Shown: piece by piece, positions 26,466-33,608 of the stretch | How positions within the stretch are numbered: position 1 is the first letter of the stretch | Layout of the letters: each line of letters begins with the position of its first letter | NCBI RefSeq assembly: GCF_031344075.1 | Contig: NZ_JAVJAN010000015.1 | Coordinates: 1-64,000 of the forward strand | Source of the DNA: Clostridium aquiflavi | Lineage (GTDB): Bacteria > Bacillota > Clostridia > Clostridiales > Clostridiaceae | Reading direction: 5' to 3' | Length of the DNA stretch: 64,000 nt | Notes under the pieces: model-generated | The model's input: only the letters and a program-made list of their open reading frames with translations | What the model was told of the DNA's origin: nothing | Database searches by the model: none | Translations under genes and position numbers: made by a program

Positions 26466-27131
26466 TTAAATGCTTGCTGTTTCTAAATTGCTTCTTCTAT
26501 TATCTAATGGATTAAGATTAATATGATGAACTGTTTGGTTTTCATCAGGATTCATAAGTACCCTATCTAAATGTATTCTACCATTAGGTGTATTTGCAAT
26601 AACACATAAATTATCATAATTTTTGTGAAGCACCCAAGTATATGTATCAGTTACTACTTTTCTTAAATCTTCTTTAGATATTAATGCTTTATTTTGTACC
26701 TTACCATATTTATCTCTTAAAAGTATAGCTATAGTATCATCATTAACCACTTCATAATCATTTCTTATGTTACGTTCAACTATTTCTAAATTAGATCTTC
26801 TATTATCTAAAGTATCTCCATTAATATGTCTAATAGGAGTCTTTGGATTAGTATCTAAAATTATAGATTGTAAACTTTGCTTTAGTGGTTTAGACTTTTT
26901 ATTCATTTTAGTTAAGCTTATATTTTGTACTATATAGCTATTAAGATCTTTGTTCCATTCAGCGAACCAATTACCTAGTTCTTTAACTTTATTAAGATCT
27001 TCAACATCTATTTTAGTTGTAAGTTCTTCACCATTTTTCTTTAAAATTGTAATAAAAGCAATTTTGTTATTAATTTCATAGTTATTTTCTACATTTTTAT
27101 AATTTGTTTTTATAATGAACACCTCTTTCAA
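26466..27131 (-). CDS. HNH-endonuclease-like protein with a duplicated motif
   Basis: 221-aa ORF with two related blocks, HINGDTLDNRRSNLEIVERN (about 112-131) and VHHINLNPLDNRRSNLETAS (about 201-220). This H-x-N-x-x-x-x-D-N-R-R-S-N-L pattern is that of HNH homing-type endonucleases. The protein stops right after the second block, so a normal C-terminal part is missing. The first block has a single His, the second HH, so only the second looks potentially catalytic. The start is unclear: the frame opens at TTG (27131) with AGAGGTG inside its first codons, and no in-frame ATG follows for a long way; an ATT start just behind AGAGGTG is possible. It may be a regulator or a decayed nuclease. Confidence 0.65.
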   Translation of the reverse strand: MKEVFIIKTNYKNVENNYEINNKIAFITILKKNGEELTTKIDVEDLNKVKELGNWFAEWNKDLNSYIVQNISLTKMNKKSKPLKQSLQSIILDTNPKTPIRHINGDTLDNRRSNLEIVERNIRNDYEVVNDDTIAILLRDKYGKVQNKALISKEDLRKVVTDTYTWVLHKNYDNLCVIANTPNGRIHLDRVLMNPDENQTVHHINLNPLDNRRSNLETASI

Positions 27132-27205
27132 TCTTACATGACAATAACAAGTATAACAGAGTAAGGTGCAAATACAAGATGTGTATTAAAGAAATTAAAT
27201 AAAAA

Positions 27206-27249
27206 TAAAAACTTTTAAATTCAGCATATAAATGAATTCAAAAGTTTTT
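27206..27249. terminator. Bidirectional terminator-like hairpin
   Basis: AAAAACTTTTAAATTCA pairs with TGAATTCAAAAGTTTTTA. It lies between the DUF1540 gene and the HNH-like gene, which both read on the minus strand. Confidence 0.75.
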
Positions 27250-27266
27250 AATTTGATTAGAATAGT

Positions 27267-27593
27267 TTATTTAGCTTCAAAACTTTGGCAATTAGTTTCT
27301 ATATACATGTTTGGATTTGCTCCACTAACATTTATTGATGAAAGATCACAAAGGTTATTGCAATTGTGAGTACAAGTTTTAACAGTACAAACTAGACAAT
27401 CACATTCACCAGAACTATTTGAATTATTAGTTAAATCACTATAATTTTTTTTATCTAAAAAAGATCCGCAGCAAGTATCACAATCTTTTTGTGCAGAATC
27501 TCCACCTATATCAACACGATTAGCGTAACAAACACCAGAACAGTTATGAGAACAATTATTTACGTCACAATTAATTTTTTGCATTAAAGACAC
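27267..27593 (-). CDS. Cys-rich protein with two DUF1540 repeats
   Basis: 108 aa. Two DUF1540-type modules: INCDVNNCSHNCSGVCYAN...CDTCCGSF (about 7-46) and CDCLVCTVKTCTHNCNNLCDL...CQSF (about 63-105), each with a CxxCxHxxxxxC core that suggests metal binding. Function is not established; DUF1540 proteins are small and common in spore-forming clostridia. GAGGAGTGTC precedes the ATG. Confidence 0.85.
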   Translation of the reverse strand: MSLMQKINCDVNNCSHNCSGVCYANRVDIGGDSAQKDCDTCCGSFLDKKNYSDLTNNSNSSGECDCLVCTVKTCTHNCNNLCDLSSINVSGANPNMYIETNCQSFEAK

Positions 27594-27619
27594 TCCTCTT
27601 AAAATAAAATTTTATATTT

Positions 27620-27650
27620 ATGCTATGTTTTAGTATTATATTTAAAATAA
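27620..27650 (+). repeat. Relic of the palindromic repeat family
   Basis: GCTATGTTTTAGTA and TATTTAAAATA: about 30 bp that look like both element ends with everything between lost. Low complexity makes this tentative. Confidence 0.35.
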
Positions 27651-27666
27651 TTTTAGATAGATATTT

Positions 27667-28209
27667 CTACTTAAAATATCTATCTAGTAGTCCCTTGAAT
27701 GCTCTACCATGTCTAGCTTCATCTTTACACATTTCATGAACTGTATCATGTATAGCATCTAAATTCTCCTTTTTTGCTAATGTAGCTAATTTCTTTTTAC
27801 CATCACAAGCACCAAATTCAGCTTCAACTCTAGCTTTTAAATTAGCTTTTGTATCAGGAACTACTACTTCACCTAAAATTTCAGCGAATTTAGCAGCATG
27901 TTCTGCTTCTTCAAATGCAATTCTTTTATATGCTTCTGCAACTTCAGGATAACCTTCTCTATCAGCTTGACGAGACATAGCTAAATACATTCCAACTTCA
28001 GTACATTCTCCTGTAAAGTTAGCTCTTAAGTCTTCTATAAGTTCACTAGGGATGCCGCTTGCTATTCCTATTTTATGCTCATCAGCCCAAGCCATATCAT
28101 CCTTCATTTCAATAAATTTATCTGCACCTACTTTACAAACAGGGCAAATTTCAGGTGGGGTATCTCCTTCATGAATATAACCACATACTGTACAAACAAA
28201 CTTTTTCAT
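27667..28209 (-). CDS. Reverse rubrerythrin (N-terminal rubredoxin domain)
   Basis: 180-aa oxidative-stress protein that reduces H2O2 (and, in clostridia, O2) in the cytoplasm. The rubredoxin domain is at the N-terminus (CTVCGYIHEGDTPPEICPVCKVG, about 6-28), the reverse of classical rubrerythrin. The ferritin-like diiron domain follows (ECTEVGMYLAM, FEEAEHAAKFAEIL, EAEFGA, HEMCKDEARHGRAFK). AGGAGGAACATATA ribosome binding site. In Clostridium acetobutylicum proteins of this type are PerR-controlled; here an 11-bp inverted repeat lies in the upstream region. Confidence 0.94.
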   Translation of the reverse strand: MKKFVCTVCGYIHEGDTPPEICPVCKVGADKFIEMKDDMAWADEHKIGIASGIPSELIEDLRANFTGECTEVGMYLAMSRQADREGYPEVAEAYKRIAFEEAEHAAKFAEILGEVVVPDTKANLKARVEAEFGACDGKKKLATLAKKENLDAIHDTVHEMCKDEARHGRAFKGLLDRYFK

Positions 28210-28249
28210 TATATGTTCCTCCTAAAATTTATTCATTCTAAAATAAGGA

Positions 28250-28290
28250 AAATTTATACTGAATTTCATATTATAATTTAGTATAAATTT
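28250..28290 (-). promoter_or_regulatory. Inverted repeat in the reverse rubrerythrin promoter region
   Basis: AAATTTATACT (28250-28260) and AGTATAAATTT (28280-28290) are perfect 11-bp inverted repeats around a minus-strand TATAAT (28276-28271). Candidate operator, for example for PerR, but not a clear PerR box. The rest of the gap to 28477 shows nothing recognisable. Confidence 0.4.
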
Positions 28291-28477
28291 TAATCTAAAT
28301 TAGAATTTAAATTTGTAAATTCAACGTAATCTATTTAAAGTACGTTTTAACCTATTATTAGCACACAATAAAAGTATTCCCTCAAAAAACAAAAATATTT
28401 ATTTATTATATTAATTCTGTTTATTATAATTTGGATTATTTATATATTGAAGATAAAAAATGGTGGTGATATAATCA

Positions 28478-28503
28478 TTACATAAGTGTATATACAGATG
28501 TAA
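28478..28503 (+). promoter_or_regulatory. Palindrome upstream of nadA
   Basis: TGTATATACA (28487-28496) lies within a larger imperfect palindrome with TTACAT and ATGTAA arms, about 30 bp before nadA. A NAD-biosynthesis repressor such as NiaR or NadR could bind here; this is inference. Confidence 0.4.
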
Positions 28504-28527
28504 AATAAAATTGAAAGTGGTGTAACT

Positions 28528-29439
28528 ATGTCTATAGATTTAATAGATAAAATATTAAAGTTAAAAAATGAAAAAAATGCAATAATATTAGCTCATTATT
28601 ATCAGCCAGATATAATACAAGAATTAGCAGACTATGTTGGAGATTCGTATTATTTAAGTAAGATAGCTAGAAGTTGTAAAGAAGAGGTAATAGTGTTTTG
28701 TGGAGTTAAATTTATGGGAGAAAGTGCAAAGATATTATCTCCTAACAAAAAAGTATTAATGCCATGTATTGATGCAGGTTGTTTAATGGCAGATATGGCA
28801 AAAGAAAAAGAATTATTAACTTTAAAAGAAAAATATCCTAATGCTTATGTAGTATGTTATATAAATTCTACATATAAAGTTAAAGCATGTAGTGATGTTT
28901 CAGTTACCTCTTCAAGTGCATTAAAAATAATAAAGAATGTGCCTAATAAACAAATAATATTTTTACCAGATAAAAATTTAGGTCAATATATATCAGAATT
29001 TTTTAAAGAGAAGGATTTTATATTATGGGATGGATTCTGTCCATGTCACAATAAAATTTTAAAAGAAGATATATTAATGTTAAAGGAACAATATACGGAA
29101 GCAAAAATATTAGTTCATCCAGAATGTACAAAGGAAATAAGAGGTTTAGGAGATTATATCGGAAGTACAAGTGAAATAATAAATTACGCAACGGAGGATA
29201 AAGGCAGTGAATTTATTATTTGTACCGAAGAAGGGATTTTGTATGAATTAAAAAATAAAAATCCTAATAAAAAGTTTTATATTCCAGGAAAAAGTATATG
29301 CTGTGGGAATATGAAGAAGACAAGCTTAGAAAATTTATATTATACTTTGCTAAATATGAAAAATGAAATAACACTAGATGAAGATATTAGAAAGAGAGCA
29401 TTAGTTTCATTAGAAAATATGCATAAGTTAGGGGAGTAA
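28528..29439 (+). CDS. nadA: Quinolinate synthase A
   Basis: Condenses iminoaspartate with dihydroxyacetone phosphate to quinolinate in de novo NAD synthesis. 303 aa. Family blocks: AIILAHYYQPDIIQELADYVGDSYYLS (about 19-45) and CGVKFMGESAKILSP. Three [4Fe-4S] Cys are in place: near residue 85 (MPCIDAGCLMADMA), near 170-172 (WDGFCPCH), and near 257 (KSICCGNMKKT). The GAAAGTGGTG site precedes the ATG. First gene of nadABC; nadB starts 5 bp after its stop. Confidence 0.96.
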   Translation: MSIDLIDKILKLKNEKNAIILAHYYQPDIIQELADYVGDSYYLSKIARSCKEEVIVFCGVKFMGESAKILSPNKKVLMPCIDAGCLMADMAKEKELLTLKEKYPNAYVVCYINSTYKVKACSDVSVTSSSALKIIKNVPNKQIIFLPDKNLGQYISEFFKEKDFILWDGFCPCHNKILKEDILMLKEQYTEAKILVHPECTKEIRGLGDYIGSTSEIINYATEDKGSEFIICTEEGILYELKNKNPNKKFYIPGKSICCGNMKKTSLENLYYTLLNMKNEITLDEDIRKRALVSLENMHKLGE

Positions 29440-29444
29440 TAAAT

Positions 29445-30758
29445 ATGGTTAGAAATAAATTTGTAGATGTTTTAGTAATAGGTTCAGGCGTATCAGGACT
29501 ATACTGTGCATTAAATTTAAACGAAAACTTAAATGTTTTAGTAGTATGCAAATCTAGTGTTACATGTACGAATACTTATTTGGCACAAGGAGGTATATCT
29601 ACATCAATAAGTAAAGAGGACATACCTATTTTTATAGAAGACACTTTAAAAGCTGGACAATACAAAAATGATTTAAAAGCAGTAGAGGTTTTAGCTAATG
29701 AATCAATGAGTAATATAAAAAATTTAATATCTCTTGGTGTAAATTTTGATAAGAACGATGATGGAACTTTAAATTATACTAAAGAAGGAGCACATTCAGT
29801 AAATAGAATTGTTCACACAAAAGATAACACTGGTGAAAATGTAGCAAAAGTACTTATTGAACAAGCAAAAGAAAAAGAAAATATAATGATTTATGAAAAT
29901 ACTTATTTTGTTGACATTATAGAAAATGAAAATAAATGTATTGGTGGAATATTATTAAAAGATAATGATCAAATAAATGTTTATGCTAAAAATGTAGTAT
30001 TAGCCACTGGAGGAATAGGTGGATTATTTAGTGATTCAACAAACCAAAGAATATTAAAAGGTGACTCATTAGCTATTGCTAAGAAGCATGATATAAAAGT
30101 GAAGGATATTAATTATATTCAAATTCACCCAACAGTATTTTATGACGAAGGTAATTTTGAGAGAAGATTTCTTATATCAGAGTCTTTAAGGGGAGAAGGA
30201 GGAAAACTTTTAAATATTAATGGTGAAAGATTTATTAATGAACTTTTGCCAAGAGATGTGGTTTCTAAAGCTGTGTATGAAGAAATGAAAAAAACAGACA
30301 GTGAATACGTATATTTAGATATAACATTTTTAGATAAAGATTATATTATGAATAGATTTTCATCAATATATAAAGAATGTCTAAAAAGAGGAACTGATAT
30401 AACTAAAGACTATATTAAAGTTTCACCAGCACAACATTTTTTTATGGGAGGAGTAGAAGTGGATATTAATGCAGTAACTTCAATGAAAAATTTATATGCT
30501 GTTGGAGAGACAAGTTGCACTGGAATTCATGGAGCTAATCGCCTTGCAAGCAATTCACTATTAGAGGGACTTGTATTTTCAAAAAGGTGTGCAAATTTGA
30601 TTAATTCAACAGAAAAATATATCAATTCTAATATTATATCAGTAAAAAATATAAATAAATCAATAGAAGAATTAAGTGAAGAAAAAGAACAGATAGTTAA
30701 AGAATTGCTTGTTTTAAATGGGGGAATGGTAACAAATGAATTATTTAGTTGTAGATAA
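29445..30758 (+). CDS. nadB: L-aspartate oxidase
   Basis: FAD enzyme that oxidises aspartate to iminoaspartate for NadA. 437 aa. FAD motif VLVIGSGVSGLYCALNL (about 9-25), substrate region AQGGISTSI (about 48), HSVNRIVHTKDNTG (about 118-131), and SLRGEGGKLLNINGERF, GGVEVD, GIHGANRLASNSLLEGLVF. It lacks most of the C-terminal helical domain of the roughly 530-aa E. coli and Bacillus enzymes. All catalytic blocks are present and it overlaps nadC cleanly by 23 bp, so this looks like a short natural form rather than a broken gene. Confidence 0.93.
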   Translation: MVRNKFVDVLVIGSGVSGLYCALNLNENLNVLVVCKSSVTCTNTYLAQGGISTSISKEDIPIFIEDTLKAGQYKNDLKAVEVLANESMSNIKNLISLGVNFDKNDDGTLNYTKEGAHSVNRIVHTKDNTGENVAKVLIEQAKEKENIMIYENTYFVDIIENENKCIGGILLKDNDQINVYAKNVVLATGGIGGLFSDSTNQRILKGDSLAIAKKHDIKVKDINYIQIHPTVFYDEGNFERRFLISESLRGEGGKLLNINGERFINELLPRDVVSKAVYEEMKKTDSEYVYLDITFLDKDYIMNRFSSIYKECLKRGTDITKDYIKVSPAQHFFMGGVEVDINAVTSMKNLYAVGETSCTGIHGANRLASNSLLEGLVFSKRCANLINSTEKYINSNIISVKNINKSIEELSEEKEQIVKELLVLNGGMVTNELFSCR

Positions 30759-31575
30759 AATAATAAAAGAAGCATTATTAGAGGATATTCCAAATGAAGA
30801 TATAACAACAAATTCAATAATAAAAGAAAGTAGCATATGCACAGTAGACCTATTATGTAAAGAGGAGGGAATACTTTCAGGATTAGAAGTATTTAAAAGA
30901 GTATTTGATATTTTAGGAAATGTTCAGATTGGATTTAATAAAAAAGATGGTGATAAAATATGTCCTGGTGAAAAAATTGCTTTATTGAAAGGTGATACAC
31001 GTAATGTATTATTAGGCGAAAGAGTAGCATTAAATTTACTACAAAGAATGAGTGGTATAGCAACTCTTACAAATAAATTTGTTAACAAAATAGAGCATAC
31101 AAGGGCTAAGTTATTAGATACTAGAAAGACAACTCCTAATTTAAGAATTTTAGAAAAGTATTCAGTAAAAATTGGTGGGGGAGATAACCATAGGTTTAAT
31201 TTATCTGATGGAATTATGCTTAAAGATAATCATATAAGTGCAGCTGGTGGAATAAAAAAGGCAGTTGAGATGTGTAAAAAGAATTCATCATTTGTTAGAA
31301 AAATAGAAGTGGAGGCAGAAACATTAGATATGGTTAATGAAGCATTAGAAGCTAAAGTGGATATAATAATGCTTGATAATATGAATTTGAAAACAGCAAA
31401 GGAAGCAGTAAGAATAATTAATAATAGGGTTTTAATAGAATTTTCAGGTAATGTAAATATAGATAACATAAAAGAAATAGCAGAAATAGGAGTTGACTAT
31501 ATATCAGTGGGGGCGTTAACTCATTCAGCTAAAATATTAGACTTAAGTATGAAAAATTTAAGTATTCTAGATTAA
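30736..31575 (+). CDS. nadC: Nicotinate-nucleotide pyrophosphorylase (carboxylating)
   Basis: Converts quinolinate and PRPP to nicotinate mononucleotide. 279 aa with the QPRTase signatures EDIPNEDITTNSI (about 16), GERVALNLLQRMSGIAT (about 94-110), LLDTRKTTPNLRILEKYSVKIGGGDNHRFNLSDGIMLKDNH (about 129-170), and VEVEAET...MLDNM. The start lies 23 bp inside nadB. Last gene of nadABC, with a long terminator hairpin downstream. Confidence 0.96.
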   Translation: MNYLVVDKIIKEALLEDIPNEDITTNSIIKESSICTVDLLCKEEGILSGLEVFKRVFDILGNVQIGFNKKDGDKICPGEKIALLKGDTRNVLLGERVALNLLQRMSGIATLTNKFVNKIEHTRAKLLDTRKTTPNLRILEKYSVKIGGGDNHRFNLSDGIMLKDNHISAAGGIKKAVEMCKKNSSFVRKIEVEAETLDMVNEALEAKVDIIMLDNMNLKTAKEAVRIINNRVLIEFSGNVNIDNIKEIAEIGVDYISVGALTHSAKILDLSMKNLSILD

Positions 31576-31580
31576 AATAA

Positions 31581-31645
31581 AATTGATATTATAAATGTAA
31601 GCTTAATTACTATAAATTAAATCTTACATTATAATATCAATTTTT
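31581..31645 (+). terminator. Terminator of nadABC
   Basis: AATTGATATTATAAATGTAAG pairs with CTTACATTATAATATCAAT, then TTTTTG. Confidence 0.88.
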
Positions 31646-31701
31646 GATTTAAGACCTATCAACTTAGCAGAAAATTTATATATTCATAAATTAAACAAGA
31701 T

Positions 31702-31736
31702 TCTGTTTTAGTAAATTATATAAGCAAGTTAAAGAC
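31702..31736 (+). repeat. Orphan left end of the palindromic repeat family
   Basis: TTCTGTTTTAGTA followed by TTATATAAGCAAGTTAAAG resembles the left end of copies A, J and K with a short deletion; no right end follows. Confidence 0.35.
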
Positions 31737-31806
31737 ATAGAATTTTAATAGAAATTTTATATTATAAACAATTAAAAAATAAATTTTAAATTTTTCTAAT
31801 AAAGTA

Positions 31807-31861
31807 TTGACAATAGTACAAAATAGAGATATTATAATATTGTAAATGAGAATCAATCTCA
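31807..31861 (+). promoter_or_regulatory. Fur-box-controlled promoter without a following gene
   Basis: TTGACA (31807-31812), 17 bp, TATTAT (31830-31835), then TGAGAATCAATCTCA (31847-31861) over the expected start point. The box matches TGATAATNATTATCA at 11 of 14 defined positions and is itself a palindrome. Confidence 0.75.
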
Positions 31862-32157
31862 AAGCAAACATAACTCATTCAATGACAAATGAGACAAATT
31901 ATTGCTATACACAATAAAAATTTTACCAAAGCAAAGATTTTATGAAGTGTACTATGAAAAAATAAATTAGCAAGTATTGAAAGCACACACTCAAAATACT
32001 AATTTACTAAATAAATAATTGCGTGACCTTATTATTTAGTTTGGATTTTTTCTGTTCTCCCTAAGAAAAAGTACATTTCATCAAATTATATATTATAATT
32101 AATCATACGTATTAAAATAGAAACTGCTGATAAAATTGTTATCAGCAGTTTTTATTT
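31842..32157 (+). ncRNA. Candidate Fur-regulated small RNA
   Basis: The transcript predicted from the promoter at 31807 runs about 316 nt to a very strong terminator at 32121-32157, or about 210 nt if a weaker one near 32007-32051 is used. No ORF longer than 11 codons and no ribosome binding site occur in it. Predicted helices: CTCATT/AATGAG near 31873-31893, AAATTAG-GTATT with AATACTAATTT near 31966-32005, and TAAATAAT (32012-32019) with ATTATTTA (32031-32038). Layout (Fur-box promoter, non-coding body, intrinsic terminator) is that of iron-sparing sRNAs such as RyhB or FsrA, but no homology is claimed. Confidence 0.55.
32121..32157 (+). terminator. Strong terminator of the candidate small RNA
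   Basis: AACTGCTGATAA and TTATCAGCAGTT form a perfect 12-bp stem with a 5-nt loop, followed by TTTATTTTAT. Confidence 0.92.
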
Positions 32158-32335
32158 TATCCATATTTTGAATAAATGTTTATATATTATTTAACATTAA
32201 ATTTTAAAGAACTAAAAGTAATATGTTATTATAGTTAATGGAAAGAATTTTATATGAATAAGTTATTGAAGCAAAGTTTTAAAAAATATATAAATTATAT
32301 ATAGAACTTTATTTAATTAAGAAAGTGAGGAAATC

Positions 32336-33217
32336 ATGAATTTAGATAATTTTAGTAATAGAAGTAAAGGAATAATATTTATAATATTATCAGCATTTGG
32401 ATTTGCAATGATGTCAGCTTTTGTTAAGCTTTCAGGAGATTTACCATCTTTACAAAAATCATTTTTTAGAAATTTAGTAGCAAGTTTAATTGCTTTAAGT
32501 TTAATAATTAAACATAAAGAAAGCTTTTTTGGAAAAAGAGAAAATCAAAAGATTCTTGTATTAAGATCTTTATTTGGAACACTGGGAATTGTATTGAATT
32601 TTTATACAATAGATAAATTAGTTTTATCAGATGCTAATATGCTAAATAAATTGAGCCCATTTTTTGTGATTATTTTTTCAGCTTTATTTTTAAAAGAAAA
32701 AATAAATACAAAACAAATCATATCTTTAATAATTGCATTTTTAGGAGCATTATTCATTATAAAGCCATCATTCAATCTTGAAGTAATATCGGCTTTAGCA
32801 GGAGTTGGTGGTGCTATATTTGCAGCAGCAGCTTATACTTGTGTAAGAGAATTGGGGGGAAAAGAAAAACATTATACGATAGTATTTTATTTTTCAACTT
32901 TTTCATCAATAGTATTATTTCCATTTATGATGCTATCCTATAAATCTATGACTATGATGCAATTAATTTATTTGATATTAGCAGGTGTTTTTGCAAGTGT
33001 AGGTCAATTTGGAGTAACTTTAGCTTATAAGTATGCACCAGCTAAGGAAATATCAATCTTTGATTATTCTAACATATTATTCTCAGCTATAATAAGTTTA
33101 GTTATATTTGGAGCATTACCAGATCACTTAAGTATTATAGGATATTTAATAATATTTACAGCTTCATTATATATGTTTCTATACAATAAAAAATTAGACA
33201 AGGTTCAAAGTAAGTAA
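32336..33217 (+). CDS. DMT-superfamily transporter (two EamA domains)
   Basis: 293-aa membrane protein with about ten hydrophobic helices in two EamA halves (about 13-140 and 152-285). Typical features: GFAMMSAFVKLSGDLPSLQKSFFRN near the start, LSPFFVIIFSALFLKEKI at the end of the first half, and KEISIFDYSNILFSAIISLVIFG in the second. The family exports or imports metabolites such as amino acids; substrate cannot be told. It is a single gene, GTGAGGAAATC before the ATG, with the preQ1 riboswitch unit starting just after it. Confidence 0.88.
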   Translation: MNLDNFSNRSKGIIFIILSAFGFAMMSAFVKLSGDLPSLQKSFFRNLVASLIALSLIIKHKESFFGKRENQKILVLRSLFGTLGIVLNFYTIDKLVLSDANMLNKLSPFFVIIFSALFLKEKINTKQIISLIIAFLGALFIIKPSFNLEVISALAGVGGAIFAAAAYTCVRELGGKEKHYTIVFYFSTFSSIVLFPFMMLSYKSMTMMQLIYLILAGVFASVGQFGVTLAYKYAPAKEISIFDYSNILFSAIISLVIFGALPDHLSIIGYLIIFTASLYMFLYNKKLDKVQSK

Positions 33218-33224
33218 ATGTTAC

Positions 33225-33253
33225 TTGAAAATAATTATAATATTTGATATACT
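33225..33253 (+). promoter_or_regulatory. Promoter of the queuosine-salvage operon
   Basis: TTGAAA (33225-33230), 17 bp, TATACT (33248-33253). The preQ1 aptamer begins about 35 nt after the expected start point. Confidence 0.65.
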
Positions 33254-33276
33254 CAATAAGAAAATTTAATAAAAAT

Positions 33277-33377
33277 CCACTTTGTTAAAAAGTGGGAGAG
33301 GTTCGAAGACCATCCCTCTATAAAAAACTAGGCAATTAAATAAGATTTAATAAGTCGCATGGTTAATTGCGACTTTT
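33277..33377 (+). ncRNA. preQ1-I riboswitch with terminator expression platform
   Basis: A short 5' hairpin (CCACTT...AAGTGG, 33277-33295) precedes the aptamer core at 33296-33331: GAGAGGTTCG, a variable loop, CCCTCTATAAAAAACTAG. The P1 stem and the A-rich 3' tail that forms the pseudoknot match the preQ1-I consensus (AGAGGTTC...CCCTCTATAAAAAACTA). The platform is visible: GCAATTAA (33332-33339) can pair with TTAATTGC (33364-33371), which competes with the terminator AAGTCGC/GCGACTT (33352-33376) and its TTTTTTT. preQ1 is expected to switch the downstream genes off. Confidence 0.9.
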
Positions 33378-33387
33378 TTTATTTTTC

Positions 33388-33422
33388 ATGCTTTGAGATG
33401 GTTATTCTCAAGGCATTTTTTA
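33388..33422 (+). terminator. Second terminator in the queK leader
   Basis: ATGCTTTGAGA pairs with TCTCAAGGCAT, then TTTTTTATT. It comes 12 bp after the riboswitch terminator and would have to be bypassed for queK expression. Confidence 0.8.
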
Positions 33423-33461
33423 TTCTTTAGGAATTTATATTATTAAAAAATTTGTGGATAA
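33416..33461 (+). repeat. Second short repeat family with a DnaA-box-like end
   Basis: The 33 bp at 33416-33448 recur identically at 58245-58277. The following TGTGGATAA (33453-33461, exact DnaA-box consensus in reverse) also occurs at 23730-23738 behind a related TTTTTATTCTTTAG sequence. Confidence 0.6.
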
Positions 33462-33470
33462 CTTTTAAAA

Positions 33471-33492
33471 TAATGTATTTTAAAACATAGCC
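33471..33492 (+). repeat. Orphan right end of the palindromic repeat family
   Basis: AATGTATTTTAAAACATAGCC matches only the right terminus of the element. Confidence 0.4.
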
Positions 33493-33519
33493 TTAAATTA
33501 AAAAAATCTAATAATATAT

Positions 33520-33590
33520 GTGTTTAGAGAGAATAATAGTGGAGAATTAGATATGAAGAGTAAGCGTTGTATTTGTGTTCTAAACACAAA
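33520..33590 (+). promoter_or_regulatory. Two mutually exclusive helices before the queK ribosome binding site
   Basis: TCTAAACAC (33579-33587) can pair with GTGTTTAGA (33520-33528). Its bases also belong to the hairpin TTTGTGTT-CTA-AACACAAA (33572-33590). Only one can form at a time, and the second lies 4 nt before the queK Shine-Dalgarno AAGGAG. Confidence 0.45.
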
Positions 33591-33606
33591 AGGTAAGGAG
33601 AAGTAG
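33553..33606 (+). CDS. Candidate 17-aa leader peptide of the queuosine-salvage operon
   Basis: ATG behind GGAG (8 nt spacing) opens a 17-codon ORF, MKSKRCICVLNTKGKEK, whose TAG ends 2 nt before the queK ATG. Ribosomes on it would run through both alternative helices and over the queK Shine-Dalgarno. It contains one NAY codon, AAC, placed at the overlap of the two helices; queuosine modifies tRNAs that read NAY codons. That it is translated is inference. Confidence 0.4.
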   Translation: MKSKRCICVLNTKGKEK

Positions 33607-33608
33607 TA

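Noticed and set aside
28075..28281. 68-codon plus-strand frame opposite rubrerythrin
   Set aside because: Antisense shadow of the rubredoxin domain and leader; no ribosome binding site.
29445..30758. nadB as a truncated pseudogene because it is about 90 residues short
   Set aside because: All catalytic blocks are intact and the end overlaps nadC in a normal operon fashion; loss of the C-terminal helical domain looks natural.
33291..33331. GGTTCGA-like T-loop word suggesting a tRNA
   Set aside because: The surrounding bases do not form a cloverleaf; the segment fits the preQ1-I aptamer instead.
23730..33461. Perfect DnaA boxes as a replication origin
   Set aside because: Only two boxes 10 kb apart, without clustering, dnaA/dnaN or an unwinding element. 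Kept only as part of a repeat.
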